Below the pieces are notes generated by a model that worked only from the letters and a program-made list of their open reading frames with translations, did no database searches and had not been told where the DNA came from. Positions 10,200 through 18,666 of a stretch of 35,042 nt of DNA are shown piece after piece. Made by a program: the position numbers and the translations under genes. Origin of the DNA: Arcobacter nitrofigilis. Its GTDB lineage: Bacteria; Campylobacterota; Campylobacteria; Campylobacterales; Arcobacteraceae. Every line of letters starts with the position of its first letter. Position 1 is the stretch's first letter. The stretch spans positions 20,269 to 55,310 of the forward strand of contig DYJR01000003.1 of NCBI GenBank assembly GCA_020723015.1. The letters are read 5' to 3'.

Positions 10200-11197
10200 T
10201 AAATGATGAATTTTACATGTCTTTAGCTATCGCCGAGGCATGGAAATATCAACTTCTCACTTATCCAAACCCTGCGGTCGGGGCTTTAGTACTTAAAAAC
10301 GGGGAAATAACTTCACTTGAAGCTCATCAAAAAGCAGGGAATGCCCATGCTGAAGTTTTAGCATTAAAAAGTGCTTATCTAAATAAAAATCCAAAAAGTG
10401 ACTTACAAGCTATAAATAATCCTTTTGCAATACACGACTATTTAAAAGAAAATCACAACGGCTTTTTTGAAGATTGTGAAGTATATATAACGTTAGAGCC
10501 TTGTAATCATACCGGTAAAACACCTGCATGTAGTGACTTATTGGTTGCATTAAAACCAAAAAGGGTTATTATTAGCGTACTTGATCCTAATAAAAAAGCA
10601 TCAGGCGGCATAGAAAAACTAAAAGCTTTCGGTATTGACGTAACGACTGATATTTGTAAAAAGCAAGGTGATGATTTATTGTTTCCTTTTTTACGATATA
10701 TGAGCGGCAAATTTGTATTTTTTAAATTAGCTGTAAGGGCAAATGGTTCTATTGATGGTGGGTATATTACATCTAAAGAATCGCTTACGTATGTACATGA
10801 ACTAAGAAATGTTATTGATACATTGGTAATAGGTGGAAATACCGTAAGAATAGATAGACCTACCCTTGATTGTAGATTTATTGAAAACGGAAAAGCACCG
10901 AATATTATAATTTATTCTAAACAAAAGGAATTTGATAGAACGATACCGTTGTTTCAAATACCTAATAGAGAAGTTGTTATTAGTGATACATTGGACACGA
11001 GTAGCGGTTATAAAATGATAGAAGGCGGTTATAGCCTTTTGGAACGGTTCTATGATAGGATAGATATGCTTGTATTATTTATTTCACCAAATTTTAAAAA
11101 TACTAATGATATACTGCTAAGTGAATTAAAATTTCAAATACTTTATTCAACGCGAATTGGTGATGATGAGCTTATGCTTTTGAAAAAAAGATTATGA
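10193..11197 (+). CDS. ribD: Bifunctional riboflavin deaminase/reductase RibD
   Basis: RibD deaminates the GTP-derived pyrimidine and reduces the ribosyl group, two early steps of riboflavin synthesis. The zinc deaminase domain (1-145) is complete, with His52-Ala-Glu54 and Cys104 plus Cys113 in EPCNHTGKTPAC. The reductase domain (about 165-334) contains KLAVRANGSIDG and VIGGNTVRIDRPTLDCR. At 334 residues it is slightly short but not broken. The ATG overlaps the end of rimP. Its stop lies immediately before the promoter of the next gene. Confidence 0.92.
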   Translation: MVINDEFYMSLAIAEAWKYQLLTYPNPAVGALVLKNGEITSLEAHQKAGNAHAEVLALKSAYLNKNPKSDLQAINNPFAIHDYLKENHNGFFEDCEVYITLEPCNHTGKTPACSDLLVALKPKRVIISVLDPNKKASGGIEKLKAFGIDVTTDICKKQGDDLLFPFLRYMSGKFVFFKLAVRANGSIDGGYITSKESLTYVHELRNVIDTLVIGGNTVRIDRPTLDCRFIENGKAPNIIIYSKQKEFDRTIPLFQIPNREVVISDTLDTSSGYKMIEGGYSLLERFYDRIDMLVLFISPNFKNTNDILLSELKFQILYSTRIGDDELMLLKKRL

Positions 11198-11203
11198 TAT
11201 AAT
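11198..11203 (+). promoter_or_regulatory. -10 box for the diguanylate cyclase gene
   Basis: TATAAT lies right at the ribD stop, inside a 15-base palindrome (ATGATAT, one base, ATATCAT; 11194-11208). The leader to the ATG at 11252 is about 40 bases. The palindrome could be an operator or chance in AT-rich DNA. It implies the cyclase can be expressed apart from the ribosome-factor operon. Confidence 0.5.
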
Positions 11204-11251
11204 ATCATGAGATTACGTTAAAGAAGATAGAAGAATATATAGGAAGACACA

Positions 11252-12559
11252 ATGCCGACATCAATAAGAGATATAGTTAAAAGTGTTTTAGAAGAATTAA
11301 AAAAGAATAAGATACTTCCTACGCCTGAAGAATATAGAAAAGTTTTTTGTGAAAAGGCGAAAGATTTTGGCTTTAATGTCAAAGAATGTGATAGGTTGTC
11401 GGTTTTGGCAAATAAATTATCACAAAGTGAGAAAGAAGAGATAGAGAAGAGGGATATAGATAATATAGACTCGTTATTTGATTATATTGTAGGTAAACTA
11501 AGAGAAAAAGAAGAGAAGATACTACTTACTCAAAGACCCGTATTGTCTAATGTAACTTTGGAGAAGCTAGCATCTTTGATGATTGCTTCTATAGTTCCTA
11601 GTTTTTACGATGATGAGCTTGAGCAAAATATCGACTCTATTACATCTAAAATTATGTCGGATCCGAATACTCTTGATGATGCTAAAACGCAAGAAAATTT
11701 GCAAAATCTAATAGAACAAAGAAAGTACAAAGATAGAAAAGTAATATCTGAAAAGACTCAGAAACTAAATCAATTTATACAAAATATGAGTAGTTTTATA
11801 GAAAGTACAATAGAAAAAAGCAGTGATAGCGATAAAAGTTTATCGAAAATTTTAGATGAGCTCAATAATATATATTACGAAGATATCACTGCTGATTCAT
11901 TTGAAGCCTTGAAAACTAAGATGATAGATGTAAATACTTCTATGCGACAAGAGATGAGTGATTTATCTAGTAAGTTAATTAAAGAGAGAAATGAAGTAAC
12001 CGTTTTAAAAGAAAAAATTAATGCGTTGGAAGCAAATCTCAGAGTAGCTCAGAAAGAGAGTTCTACCGACTTCTTGACCGGCGTTATGACAAGAAGGAAA
12101 TTTGATATAGAACTTAAAAAAATAGAAGAACACTTCCAACAAACGGGTGAATCGTATTCGATTGTTTTTATAGATATTGACCATTTTAAATCTATTAACG
12201 ATATTTATGGTCATAATGCCGGTGATGTTGTTTTATCGACATTCGGGAAAATATTGCAAACAAAAGTCGGTACTAAAGGTATTGTTGCTAGATACGGCGG
12301 TGAAGAGTTCGTAATAGTACTTAAAAATGAAGGTTTAGATACACCTTTAGATCTTTGTGATAAGATAAAAGAGTTAATCGTAAAAAGCAAATTCATTTAT
12401 AATGAGATTAAATTAAAAGTTACATTTTCTGCGGGAATAATACAAAGAGAAGATTTTGAAGACTTAGACAGTGCCATGAAACAAGCAGATAAATATTTAT
12501 ACACGGCTAAAAATAGCGGTAGAAATATAGTTTTGTATAAAAAGAAGAGCGCTAAGTAA
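11252..12559 (+). CDS. Soluble GGDEF diguanylate cyclase with helical N-terminal region
   Basis: The C-terminal 165 residues are a GGDEF domain that makes cyclic di-GMP from two GTP. It begins with SSTDFLTGVMTRRKF and carries DIDHFKSINDIYGH and RYGGEEF, the active loop being GGEEF at 349-353. No RxxD inhibitory site precedes it (the place reads GTKG), so product inhibition through the classical I-site is not expected. The N-terminal 260 residues are charged and largely helical, with a likely coiled coil at about 210-262, and have no membrane segment. I do not recognise the N-terminal domain. The ATG follows AGGA. Confidence 0.88.
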   Translation: MPTSIRDIVKSVLEELKKNKILPTPEEYRKVFCEKAKDFGFNVKECDRLSVLANKLSQSEKEEIEKRDIDNIDSLFDYIVGKLREKEEKILLTQRPVLSNVTLEKLASLMIASIVPSFYDDELEQNIDSITSKIMSDPNTLDDAKTQENLQNLIEQRKYKDRKVISEKTQKLNQFIQNMSSFIESTIEKSSDSDKSLSKILDELNNIYYEDITADSFEALKTKMIDVNTSMRQEMSDLSSKLIKERNEVTVLKEKINALEANLRVAQKESSTDFLTGVMTRRKFDIELKKIEEHFQQTGESYSIVFIDIDHFKSINDIYGHNAGDVVLSTFGKILQTKVGTKGIVARYGGEEFVIVLKNEGLDTPLDLCDKIKELIVKSKFIYNEIKLKVTFSAGIIQREDFEDLDSAMKQADKYLYTAKNSGRNIVLYKKKSAK

Positions 12560-12583
12560 GGGAAAACCTTACTTAACTTTTTC
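12553..12583 (+). terminator. Intrinsic terminator between convergent genes
   Basis: A 9-bp perfect stem (TAAGTAAGG with CCTTACTTA), 5-base loop and a following ACTTTTTCT run. It starts at the stop of the cyclase gene and overlaps the 3' end of efp, which converges on it. The T-run favours termination of the rightward transcript. Confidence 0.75.
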
Positions 12584-13129
12584 TATATATTCACCAGTTC
12601 TTGTGTCAACTCTAATAACATCACCCTCTAAAATATGAAAAGGTATTTGAACTACGGCACCGCTTTCTAGTGTTGCAGGTTTTTTACCGCCTTGAGAATC
12701 GCCTTTGAAGTTTGGTGGAGTATCAACAATTTTTAGCTCTACAATCATCGGAGGCTCAACCGTAATAGCTTCACCGTTAAAAAACATTATATCACAGTTC
12801 ATACCGTCGATAATCCAGTCAATCGTATCACCTACTTGATCGTGTGTAAGAGCTATTTGTTCATAAGTTTCTGTATCCATAAATTGGCAAAACTCACCGT
12901 CATCATAAAGATATTGCATTGTTTTTTGTTGTAAGTTAGGTTGTTCACACTTATCACCTGCATGGAAAGTTTTTTCTATTACTTTACCGTTAATGAATGA
13001 TTTGATTTTACATCTAACAAAAGCTGCACCTTTACCTGGTTTAACGTGTTGATATTCCGTAATTTTGTATGGAATACCGTCTAATTCTATTTTAAGACCT
13101 TTTTTAAGGTCACTCATTGAATAAGCCAT
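12569..13129 (-). CDS. efp: Elongation factor P
   Basis: EF-P binds between the P and E sites and rescues ribosomes stalled at polyproline. The 186 residues give three beta-barrel domains. Lys33, in the loop KPGKGAAFV (30-38), is the residue that is modified in species with EpmA/EpmB; whether it is modified here cannot be told. The C-terminal signature reads [13 protein letters not shown]. The ATG follows AAGGAAAA. It is the last gene of the leftward block, 33 bases after the membrane protein gene. Confidence 0.96.
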   Translation of the reverse strand: MAYSMSDLKKGLKIELDGIPYKITEYQHVKPGKGAAFVRCKIKSFINGKVIEKTFHAGDKCEQPNLQQKTMQYLYDDGEFCQFMDTETYEQIALTHDQVGDTIDWIIDGMNCDIMFFNGEAITVEPPMIVELKIVDTPPNFKGDSQGGKKPATLESGAVVQIPFHILEGDVIRVDTRTGEYIEKVK

Positions 13130-13162
13130 TTTTTTCCTTTTTTAAAATTAAATTTTATTTTT

Positions 13163-14323
13163 TTATAAATCAAACTTTGATTTAAGTCTGAAAAAGTAAA
13201 TAATCGTTTTATATTGTATATAAACAAAAGGTATCATTAATATGTAATAAACAATAGAATATTTATCTACTACACCGTTTAATACAAGACCCATATTTAT
13301 AAAAAACATACCAAATACAAAAAATGCTACACCTGGGCAAATTAGTGCAAATGAAACAACAGATTTCTTTTCTGCATTTATAAATTCTTCAAAGTATCCT
13401 ATTCTTTTCATAACGAAAAAACCAAGCATACCAAAGATTAATTGAAGAGCTACAACAAAGCTTGTAAGCGTAAATAGCGTCGCTTTTCCCATAGGTTGAC
13501 CAAAATGGTGATCTAGCCCAAATATAATTCTTATAAATGTTATACCGAGTAAAGTTAAAATAGGTATCATAATCCATAAAGAAGGACTAGCTTCACTACC
13601 TATTCCATGTTCAAACATATTTTTAAAGCCCAAAATCAGTTTTATGATAACAAGTAGTACCGATATTGATGCAAAGAAAATAGCACAAAATATACCTATT
13701 GCATTAATTGCTATATTATGACTCATAGCACCTGGTGCTGCAAATCCAACAGCAATCATAGAAAATGCAAAAATAGAAATCATTTGTGATAAGTTGTTAT
13801 TTTTAGTAAAATCAAATTCTCCTGTGGTTATGATTCTACTAAAATAATCCATAAAAAACTTAATACCGTAATAACCTGTTATCACAAAACCAAGTAATGC
13901 ACCAGGGAAAAGGTATTCTACTATATCCCAAAGTCCAGGTACAAAAACAGCACCTAAAACAAAACAGACGTTAATAGTCATTGTAAATGTTAAAGGTAAA
14001 GTCATTAATGTAACTTCAGCATTAGAACTTTTTAATTTAATAAATGCATCCGTTTCTTTAAATGCTTTATATTGTTTTATATTCCATATAAGAAGTTTGA
14101 AATGTAAATAAGCAAAAGCTACAATAAAAACAAGAGCAAAAGCAGTAATAAATGATAACATAGAACCTTGAGCTAAAATAGGCATAATGTGACTATATGT
14201 TGCCATCGGAGCATCCGGATGTGATATTAAAAACATCAAGTACATATAAAAAGATACGCTAAGTCCACCGGCACTGAGTGCCGCTAGGTAATACATAGGA
14301 GAATACTGTTCTTTTAAAAGCAT
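13163..14323 (-). CDS. Ten-helix membrane protein, possibly TsoY/TDT-like
   Basis: An integral membrane protein of 386 residues with about ten hydrophobic segments (roughly 9-33, 52-80, 107-129, 136-160, 180-200, 206-233, 247-270, 282-305, 320-345, 353-378). The topology resembles the ten-helix TDT/SLAC1 transporter fold. From memory it looks like the TsoY family, in which some members are selenoproteins; here Cys120 in NVCFVLGAVFVPGLW could be the matching position. Both points are recognition, not proof, and no substrate can be given. The ATG at 14323 is chosen over the adjacent TTG because AAGGGG precedes it by 5 bases. It follows serA with a 9-base gap. Confidence 0.6.
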   Translation of the reverse strand: MLLKEQYSPMYYLAALSAGGLSVSFYMYLMFLISHPDAPMATYSHIMPILAQGSMLSFITAFALVFIVAFAYLHFKLLIWNIKQYKAFKETDAFIKLKSSNAEVTLMTLPLTFTMTINVCFVLGAVFVPGLWDIVEYLFPGALLGFVITGYYGIKFFMDYFSRIITTGEFDFTKNNNLSQMISIFAFSMIAVGFAAPGAMSHNIAINAIGIFCAIFFASISVLLVIIKLILGFKNMFEHGIGSEASPSLWIMIPILTLLGITFIRIIFGLDHHFGQPMGKATLFTLTSFVVALQLIFGMLGFFVMKRIGYFEEFINAEKKSVVSFALICPGVAFFVFGMFFINMGLVLNGVVDKYSIVYYILMIPFVYIQYKTIIYFFRLKSKFDL

Positions 14324-14332
14324 CAAAACCCC

Positions 14333-15913
14333 TTAAATATTAACGTATGATACACTAATAGCTGCTTTCAGTTTTGCCATTTTATTTAGTATATCGCTAT
14401 TTACTTCTTCATCGACAATAATAACCGCCAATGCACCTTTAGAGTTTCTTCCGAGTCTAAAGTCTGCAATATTGATGTTATTATCACCAAGAAGTTTGCC
14501 TACTTCACCTATAACACCAGGAACATCAGAGTTGCTAAATAATATCATATGACCGTTTGGCTCAATATCTAGTGAAAAACCGTTAATCTCTACTATTCTT
14601 TGTACGTCTTCGTCAAAAATAGTACCGCTTACGCTGTAAACACCGTTTTGAGTAGTAAGTTTCACTGATATTTTATTTTTATAACCGCTGGTATTTGCGG
14701 TTTTACTTGAGCTTACTTCTATTTCTCTCTCTTTTGCTACAAATAACGCATTAATATAGTTAATTTGTTCTGCTAAAGATAATTTTAACGCACCAACCGT
14801 TGCAAATGTCTCTATAGAATCAAGATAATCGGCTATATCTCCGCTTGCTTCAAGTTTTATTGACTTAATAGCATTTTTGTCTGTTTGTGCAAGTAAATAA
14901 GCCATTTTTTGAGTAAGTTCAAGATACGGTTTTACAAATGAAGGTATTTTTGTTTCATCTATCGGTAAATTTAAAGCATTTGGATAACTTGCTCCGATAG
15001 CTGCTTCAATAGCATTTTCAGCCGCTTGAATAGCTATTTTTTCTTGTGATTCTAATGTATTAGCACCAAGGTGTGCGGTAACTGTAACATTAGGTAAATC
15101 TAATAACGGGTGATTTGTTGCAGGTTCTTTTGAAAATACATCAATCCCCGCCATAGCAATTTTACCGGATTTCAAGCCTGCAACAAGAGCGTCTTCATTG
15201 TATAATCCACCTCTTGCACAGTTTATTAGGATAACTCCGTCTTTCATTTTTGCAATTTTATCTGCATCAATCATATTTGTTGTTTCAGAATTTTTAGGCG
15301 TATGTATAGTGATAATATCACACGCTAAAATATCATCAAAGTTTTTAGTATAGGTAACTCCAACATCTGTTGCTTTTGAAGGGTTAATATATGGGTCATA
15401 TGTAATAACATTCATTCCGAACGCTTTTGATCTGATACCTACACGACTACCTATATTACCGAAACCTATGATCCCGAGTTTTTTACCGTATAATTCAGTA
15501 CCGTACCAATCTTCTCTTTTCCATACTCTATCGTTTTTAAGTTGTGCATGAGCATAAGGAAATTTTCTAACGCAAGAGAGCATATGTGCCATTGTAAGTT
15601 CAACAGCTGCAATAGTATTTGCAGTCGGAACATTCATAGCAATAACACCCCTTTTGCTACATTCGTTTAAATCAACGTTATCAACACCTACCCCTGCTCT
15701 AACGACTGCTTTTAATTTTTTTGCTGCATCTAAAAATTTAGCATCAACATCGGTAGAACTTCTAGTAATACATACATCTGCGTCTTTGATAACATCAAGT
15801 AGTGCTGTTTTATCAAGGTCAGCCGCAAACACGTAATTTATTTGGCTGTTCGTTTGAAGTATTTTCAAACCTTTTTGATGTATATGGTCACATACTACAA
15901 TAGTGTATAACAT
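14333..15913 (-). CDS. serA: D-3-phosphoglycerate dehydrogenase SerA
   Basis: SerA oxidises 3-phosphoglycerate with NAD, the first step of serine synthesis. The 526-residue protein is the long type: catalytic and NAD domains (1-315), an intervening domain (about 320-450) and a C-terminal ACT domain (about 455-526) that usually senses serine. The dinucleotide loop is GFGNIG at 150-155, and the catalytic trio is Arg234 (NCARGG), Glu263 (SKEP) and His281 (TAHLGANT). AGGAGA precedes the ATG. It lies 8 bases after rpsA. Confidence 0.96.
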   Translation of the reverse strand: MLYTIVVCDHIHQKGLKILQTNSQINYVFAADLDKTALLDVIKDADVCITRSSTDVDAKFLDAAKKLKAVVRAGVGVDNVDLNECSKRGVIAMNVPTANTIAAVELTMAHMLSCVRKFPYAHAQLKNDRVWKREDWYGTELYGKKLGIIGFGNIGSRVGIRSKAFGMNVITYDPYINPSKATDVGVTYTKNFDDILACDIITIHTPKNSETTNMIDADKIAKMKDGVILINCARGGLYNEDALVAGLKSGKIAMAGIDVFSKEPATNHPLLDLPNVTVTAHLGANTLESQEKIAIQAAENAIEAAIGASYPNALNLPIDETKIPSFVKPYLELTQKMAYLLAQTDKNAIKSIKLEASGDIADYLDSIETFATVGALKLSLAEQINYINALFVAKEREIEVSSSKTANTSGYKNKISVKLTTQNGVYSVSGTIFDEDVQRIVEINGFSLDIEPNGHMILFSNSDVPGVIGEVGKLLGDNNINIADFRLGRNSKGALAVIIVDEEVNSDILNKMAKLKAAISVSYVNI

Positions 15914-15921
15914 AATTTCTC

Positions 15922-17598
15922 CTAGTTTTGAGCGATTTGATCTCTTAAAATATCACCAAGAGTCATACCTGATTCGTCATTTATAGATTTTAGAGTTTCT
16001 CTTTGTTTTAAAGTTTCAACTTTTCTTGCAGATAGTCTTACTCTATTTTTCTTTGTATCTATGTTTACGATAACTGCTTCTATTTCATCACCTGCTTTTA
16101 GTTCGTTTGCATTTAGAGTACCTAAATCTTCAGTTCTAATAAGTCCGTCTATCCCGTTTTCTAATACTACGAATATACCGAAATCTTTGATATCTTTAAT
16201 AGGTGCTTTTATTATATCGTTGATAGAGTGTTTTTTTGCAAATGCAACCGTAGGAGAATCTATCGTATCTTTTACTGAAATTGAAACATTCTCTTTTTCC
16301 GTATCTATTTTGATGATTTTAGCTTTTATAGCATCACCTTTTTTGAATAGTGCTTTACATTTTACGTTTGAATCCCAACTAGCTTCTTCATTGTGTAAAA
16401 GGGCATCTATATCACCAACCGTTACGAATGCACCGAAATCCGTGATAGTTGCAACTTTACCTTCTACTACATCACCTACTTTGTGTTCTTTTACGAATTT
16501 AGAAAATGGTTTTTCTTGTAGATTTTTTAAGCTTACTCTTAATTTTCTTTTATCAACATCTAGTTCGATTACTTCAACATTGATTTCATCACCAATATTT
16601 AAAAGTTCTTTTGGATTTTTTACGTTTTTATTCCAACTAATTTCTGAAATGTGTAGTAAACCTTCGATATCGTTTCCAAGGTCAACAAATGCACCGTAAC
16701 TTTCAAAATTGCTTACAGTTACAGTTATAGCATCACCCACGTCAAGCTCATCTTTTATCTCTTTCCAAGGATCAGGAAGTGCTGCTTTGATTGATAATGA
16801 AAGGTGTTGTTTGTCTTTGTCGTAACTTAAAACTTTTACGCTTACTTCGTCACCTTCTTTGTAATAGTTAGCAGGATTAACAGGACCTTTATAACTTATT
16901 TCATTGTAGTTTACAAGACCGTCGATACCGTTAACATCCACAAACATACCGTAACTTGTGATTTTTTTCACCGTACCGTTTAGTGTTGAATTAGTATCTA
17001 AGATTGAAGATACTTTATCTTCTTTGTCTTTTTTACTATCATCAACAAGTTTTTTTCTTGAAATAACTATAAAGTGTTGATTTTTATTAATTTTTAAAAC
17101 TTTAGCTTTGATTTTTTTACCAACGGCTCCATAAGGTTTCATATAGCTTTGAGCTGCCGGAAGGAAATACTCTATACCGTCTTTATCAACTACAGTAAAA
17201 CCGCCTCTTTTTTTAGCTTCTGTTATTTTACCTTCTATAACTAAATCTTCAAAGTTTTCACCGTATTTTTCTACAAATGAATTGAATTTTTGTCTTTGAA
17301 GTACATTTCTATAAGAAATTGACGGTCTTTCACCACGATTTCCCATAATCATTACGCTTAGAGTGTCACCAACGTTAAATAACAACTCACCTTTTTCATT
17401 TTTTATTTCATTGATATTTAAAATACCTTCTATTTTTTGACCGACATCAACAAGTACGTTATCACCGTTGATTTCTACAATAACACCACCGACAATAGCG
17501 TTATTTTCGCTGTTCTCAAAAGATTTATTGAGCATTTGCTCAAAAGACATTTCTTGAAAATTTGCTTCTTGCTCAATATCTAATCTACCGATACCCAT
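15922..17598 (-). CDS. rpsA: 30S ribosomal protein S1
   Basis: S1 binds mRNA and unfolds its leader on the 30S subunit. The 558 residues hold six S1/OB repeats. Repeat-ending phrases such as YGMFVDVNGIDGLVNYNEIS, YGAFVDLGNDIEGLLHISEIS and FGAFVTVGDIDALLHNEEAS are easy to see in the middle of the protein. The first two repeats are more diverged, as is usual. It has its own promoter in the spacer after ispH. The ribosome site is AAAGGGTAAGAA before the ATG. The 212-residue open frame on the opposite strand is a shadow of this gene. Confidence 0.96.
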   Translation of the reverse strand: MGIGRLDIEQEANFQEMSFEQMLNKSFENSENNAIVGGVIVEINGDNVLVDVGQKIEGILNINEIKNEKGELLFNVGDTLSVMIMGNRGERPSISYRNVLQRQKFNSFVEKYGENFEDLVIEGKITEAKKRGGFTVVDKDGIEYFLPAAQSYMKPYGAVGKKIKAKVLKINKNQHFIVISRKKLVDDSKKDKEDKVSSILDTNSTLNGTVKKITSYGMFVDVNGIDGLVNYNEISYKGPVNPANYYKEGDEVSVKVLSYDKDKQHLSLSIKAALPDPWKEIKDELDVGDAITVTVSNFESYGAFVDLGNDIEGLLHISEISWNKNVKNPKELLNIGDEINVEVIELDVDKRKLRVSLKNLQEKPFSKFVKEHKVGDVVEGKVATITDFGAFVTVGDIDALLHNEEASWDSNVKCKALFKKGDAIKAKIIKIDTEKENVSISVKDTIDSPTVAFAKKHSINDIIKAPIKDIKDFGIFVVLENGIDGLIRTEDLGTLNANELKAGDEIEAVIVNIDTKKNRVRLSARKVETLKQRETLKSINDESGMTLGDILRDQIAQN

Positions 17599-17637
17599 TT
17601 CTTACCCTTTATTTACCATTTAGTTTATGTAGCTAAT

Positions 17638-17643
17638 ATTGTA
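17638..17643 (-). promoter_or_regulatory. -10 box for rpsA
   Basis: The minus strand reads TATGATACAAT ending here, about 40 bases before the rpsA ATG. The same 11 bases occur before the response regulator gene at 32321-32331. It shows that rpsA and serA can be transcribed without the upstream pheS block. Confidence 0.65.
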
Positions 17644-17668
17644 TCATAAAGTTTCTTAAATTTAGTAT

Positions 17669-17802
17669 TGGTGTATTGTCCTCGGGCTTTGCCCTGCGGG
17701 ATTTTTTCAGTGGGATTTGCCTACGGCTACATTGCTTCGCTACATGGTGTATTGTCCTCGGGCTTTGCCCTGCTGGATTTCGCTTCGCTACATGGTGTAT
17801 TG
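17669..17802. repeat. GC-rich duplicated hairpin repeat between ispH and rpsA
   Basis: A 36-base unit occurs at 17669-17704 and again at 17745-17780 with one mismatch. A second, 21-base unit is repeated exactly at 17734-17754 and 17782-17802. The shared phrase TGGTGTATTG occurs three times. Each long unit contains the small hairpin GGGC-TTT-GCCC, and between them are GCC-TAC-GGC and GC-TTC-GC. The patch is far richer in G and C than the flanking DNA. No open frame or RNA gene is recognised. The rest of 17599-17834 holds the rpsA promoter and AT-rich DNA. Confidence 0.85.
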
Positions 17803-17820
17803 GAAGAATAATTAATTTTC

Positions 17821-17841
17821 TTACTAATAACCAATTACCCT
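17821..17841. repeat. Degenerate heptanucleotide repeat at the ispH end
   Basis: Three consecutive 7-base units related to TTACCAA (TTACTAA, TAACCAA, TTACCCT). They cross the ispH stop codon at 17835-17837. The units resemble those after lpxK and the TTTTACC array before nadA. Confidence 0.45.
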
Positions 17842-18662
17842 ATATTAGATAGTTTATCCACACATTTTTGTATAACCCAATTAGGAGTACTAGCACCTGC
17901 CGTTATACCGCATAGTTTTTTATCCTTAAACCACTCTTCTTTGAGTTCAGTTTCATCTTCTATCAAATAGCTTTCACTACAATTTGCTTTACATATATCA
18001 AAAAGTTGTTTTGTGTTTGAAGAGTTCTTGCCGCCTATTACTAGCATTATATCAGCTTCGCTAGATAGTTCTTTGGCTGCTGCTTGATTTTCGAAAGTTG
18101 CATCGCAAATTGTATTAAATGCTCTTACTTCTTTGTGTGTAAGGATAAGTTCATTAATAATCGCTACGTATTCCTCTTTTTTTCTTGTAGTTTGTGCGAC
18201 CGTAGCAATTTTATCGTTTTTGAATTTTATCGTTTTTAGTTCTTCAGGTTTAAGGACGACATAAACATCTTCACCGTAACTTTTTACCCCTTTTACCTCT
18301 GGGTGTGAACTATCTCCGAATATAACTATACTATACCCTTCACTCGACATTTTTTTGACTATATTTTGTGGAGTTGTAACAAATGGACAAGTGGCATTGA
18401 TGACTTTAGCATCTTTATCTTTTAGTGTTTTGAGGTCATCTTTAGGGATACCGTGAGTTCTTATTATCACCGTATCACCGTTTGTTACGTCGTCTATATT
18501 TTCATAAAGACCGACATTGTGTTCACTTTTTAGCCTGTCTATCTCTTTTTGATTGTGTATCAGAGGTCCCATCGTAAAAGAGTTTTGGTGTTCACTAGCT
18601 ATTTGAATAGCTCTTTTTACGCCAAAACAAAAACCGTAAGATGAAGCGAGTTTTATTTTCAT
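17835..18662 (-). CDS. ispH: 4-hydroxy-3-methylbut-2-enyl diphosphate reductase IspH
   Basis: IspH (LytB) performs the last step of the non-mevalonate isoprenoid pathway, giving IPP and DMAPP. It is a 275-residue cytosolic iron-sulfur protein. The three cluster cysteines are Cys12 (GFCFGVKRA), Cys92 (NATCPFV) and Cys186 (TICDATFENQ). The pocket motifs RTHGIP, VAQTT, GGKNSSNT and TAGASTP are all present. The ATG lies 4 bases after the aroA stop. In many relatives ispH directly precedes rpsA; here a repeat-filled spacer parts them. Confidence 0.97.
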   Translation of the reverse strand: MKIKLASSYGFCFGVKRAIQIASEHQNSFTMGPLIHNQKEIDRLKSEHNVGLYENIDDVTNGDTVIIRTHGIPKDDLKTLKDKDAKVINATCPFVTTPQNIVKKMSSEGYSIVIFGDSSHPEVKGVKSYGEDVYVVLKPEELKTIKFKNDKIATVAQTTRKKEEYVAIINELILTHKEVRAFNTICDATFENQAAAKELSSEADIMLVIGGKNSSNTKQLFDICKANCSESYLIEDETELKEEWFKDKKLCGITAGASTPNWVIQKCVDKLSNIG

Positions 18663-18666
18663 GATA

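Noticed and set aside
16061-16699. A 212-residue open frame on the plus strand opposite rpsA
   Set aside because: It is a shadow of the S1 repeats; it is serine- and proline-rich, has no ribosome site, and rpsA on the other strand is unmistakable.
17669-17802. CRISPR array
   Set aside because: The repeats are only two copies each, interleaved and of unequal spacing, with no cas genes nearby.
17669-17802. Structured RNA gene such as SRP RNA or tmRNA
   Set aside because: No conserved core of these RNAs is visible, and the duplication pattern explains the hairpins better.
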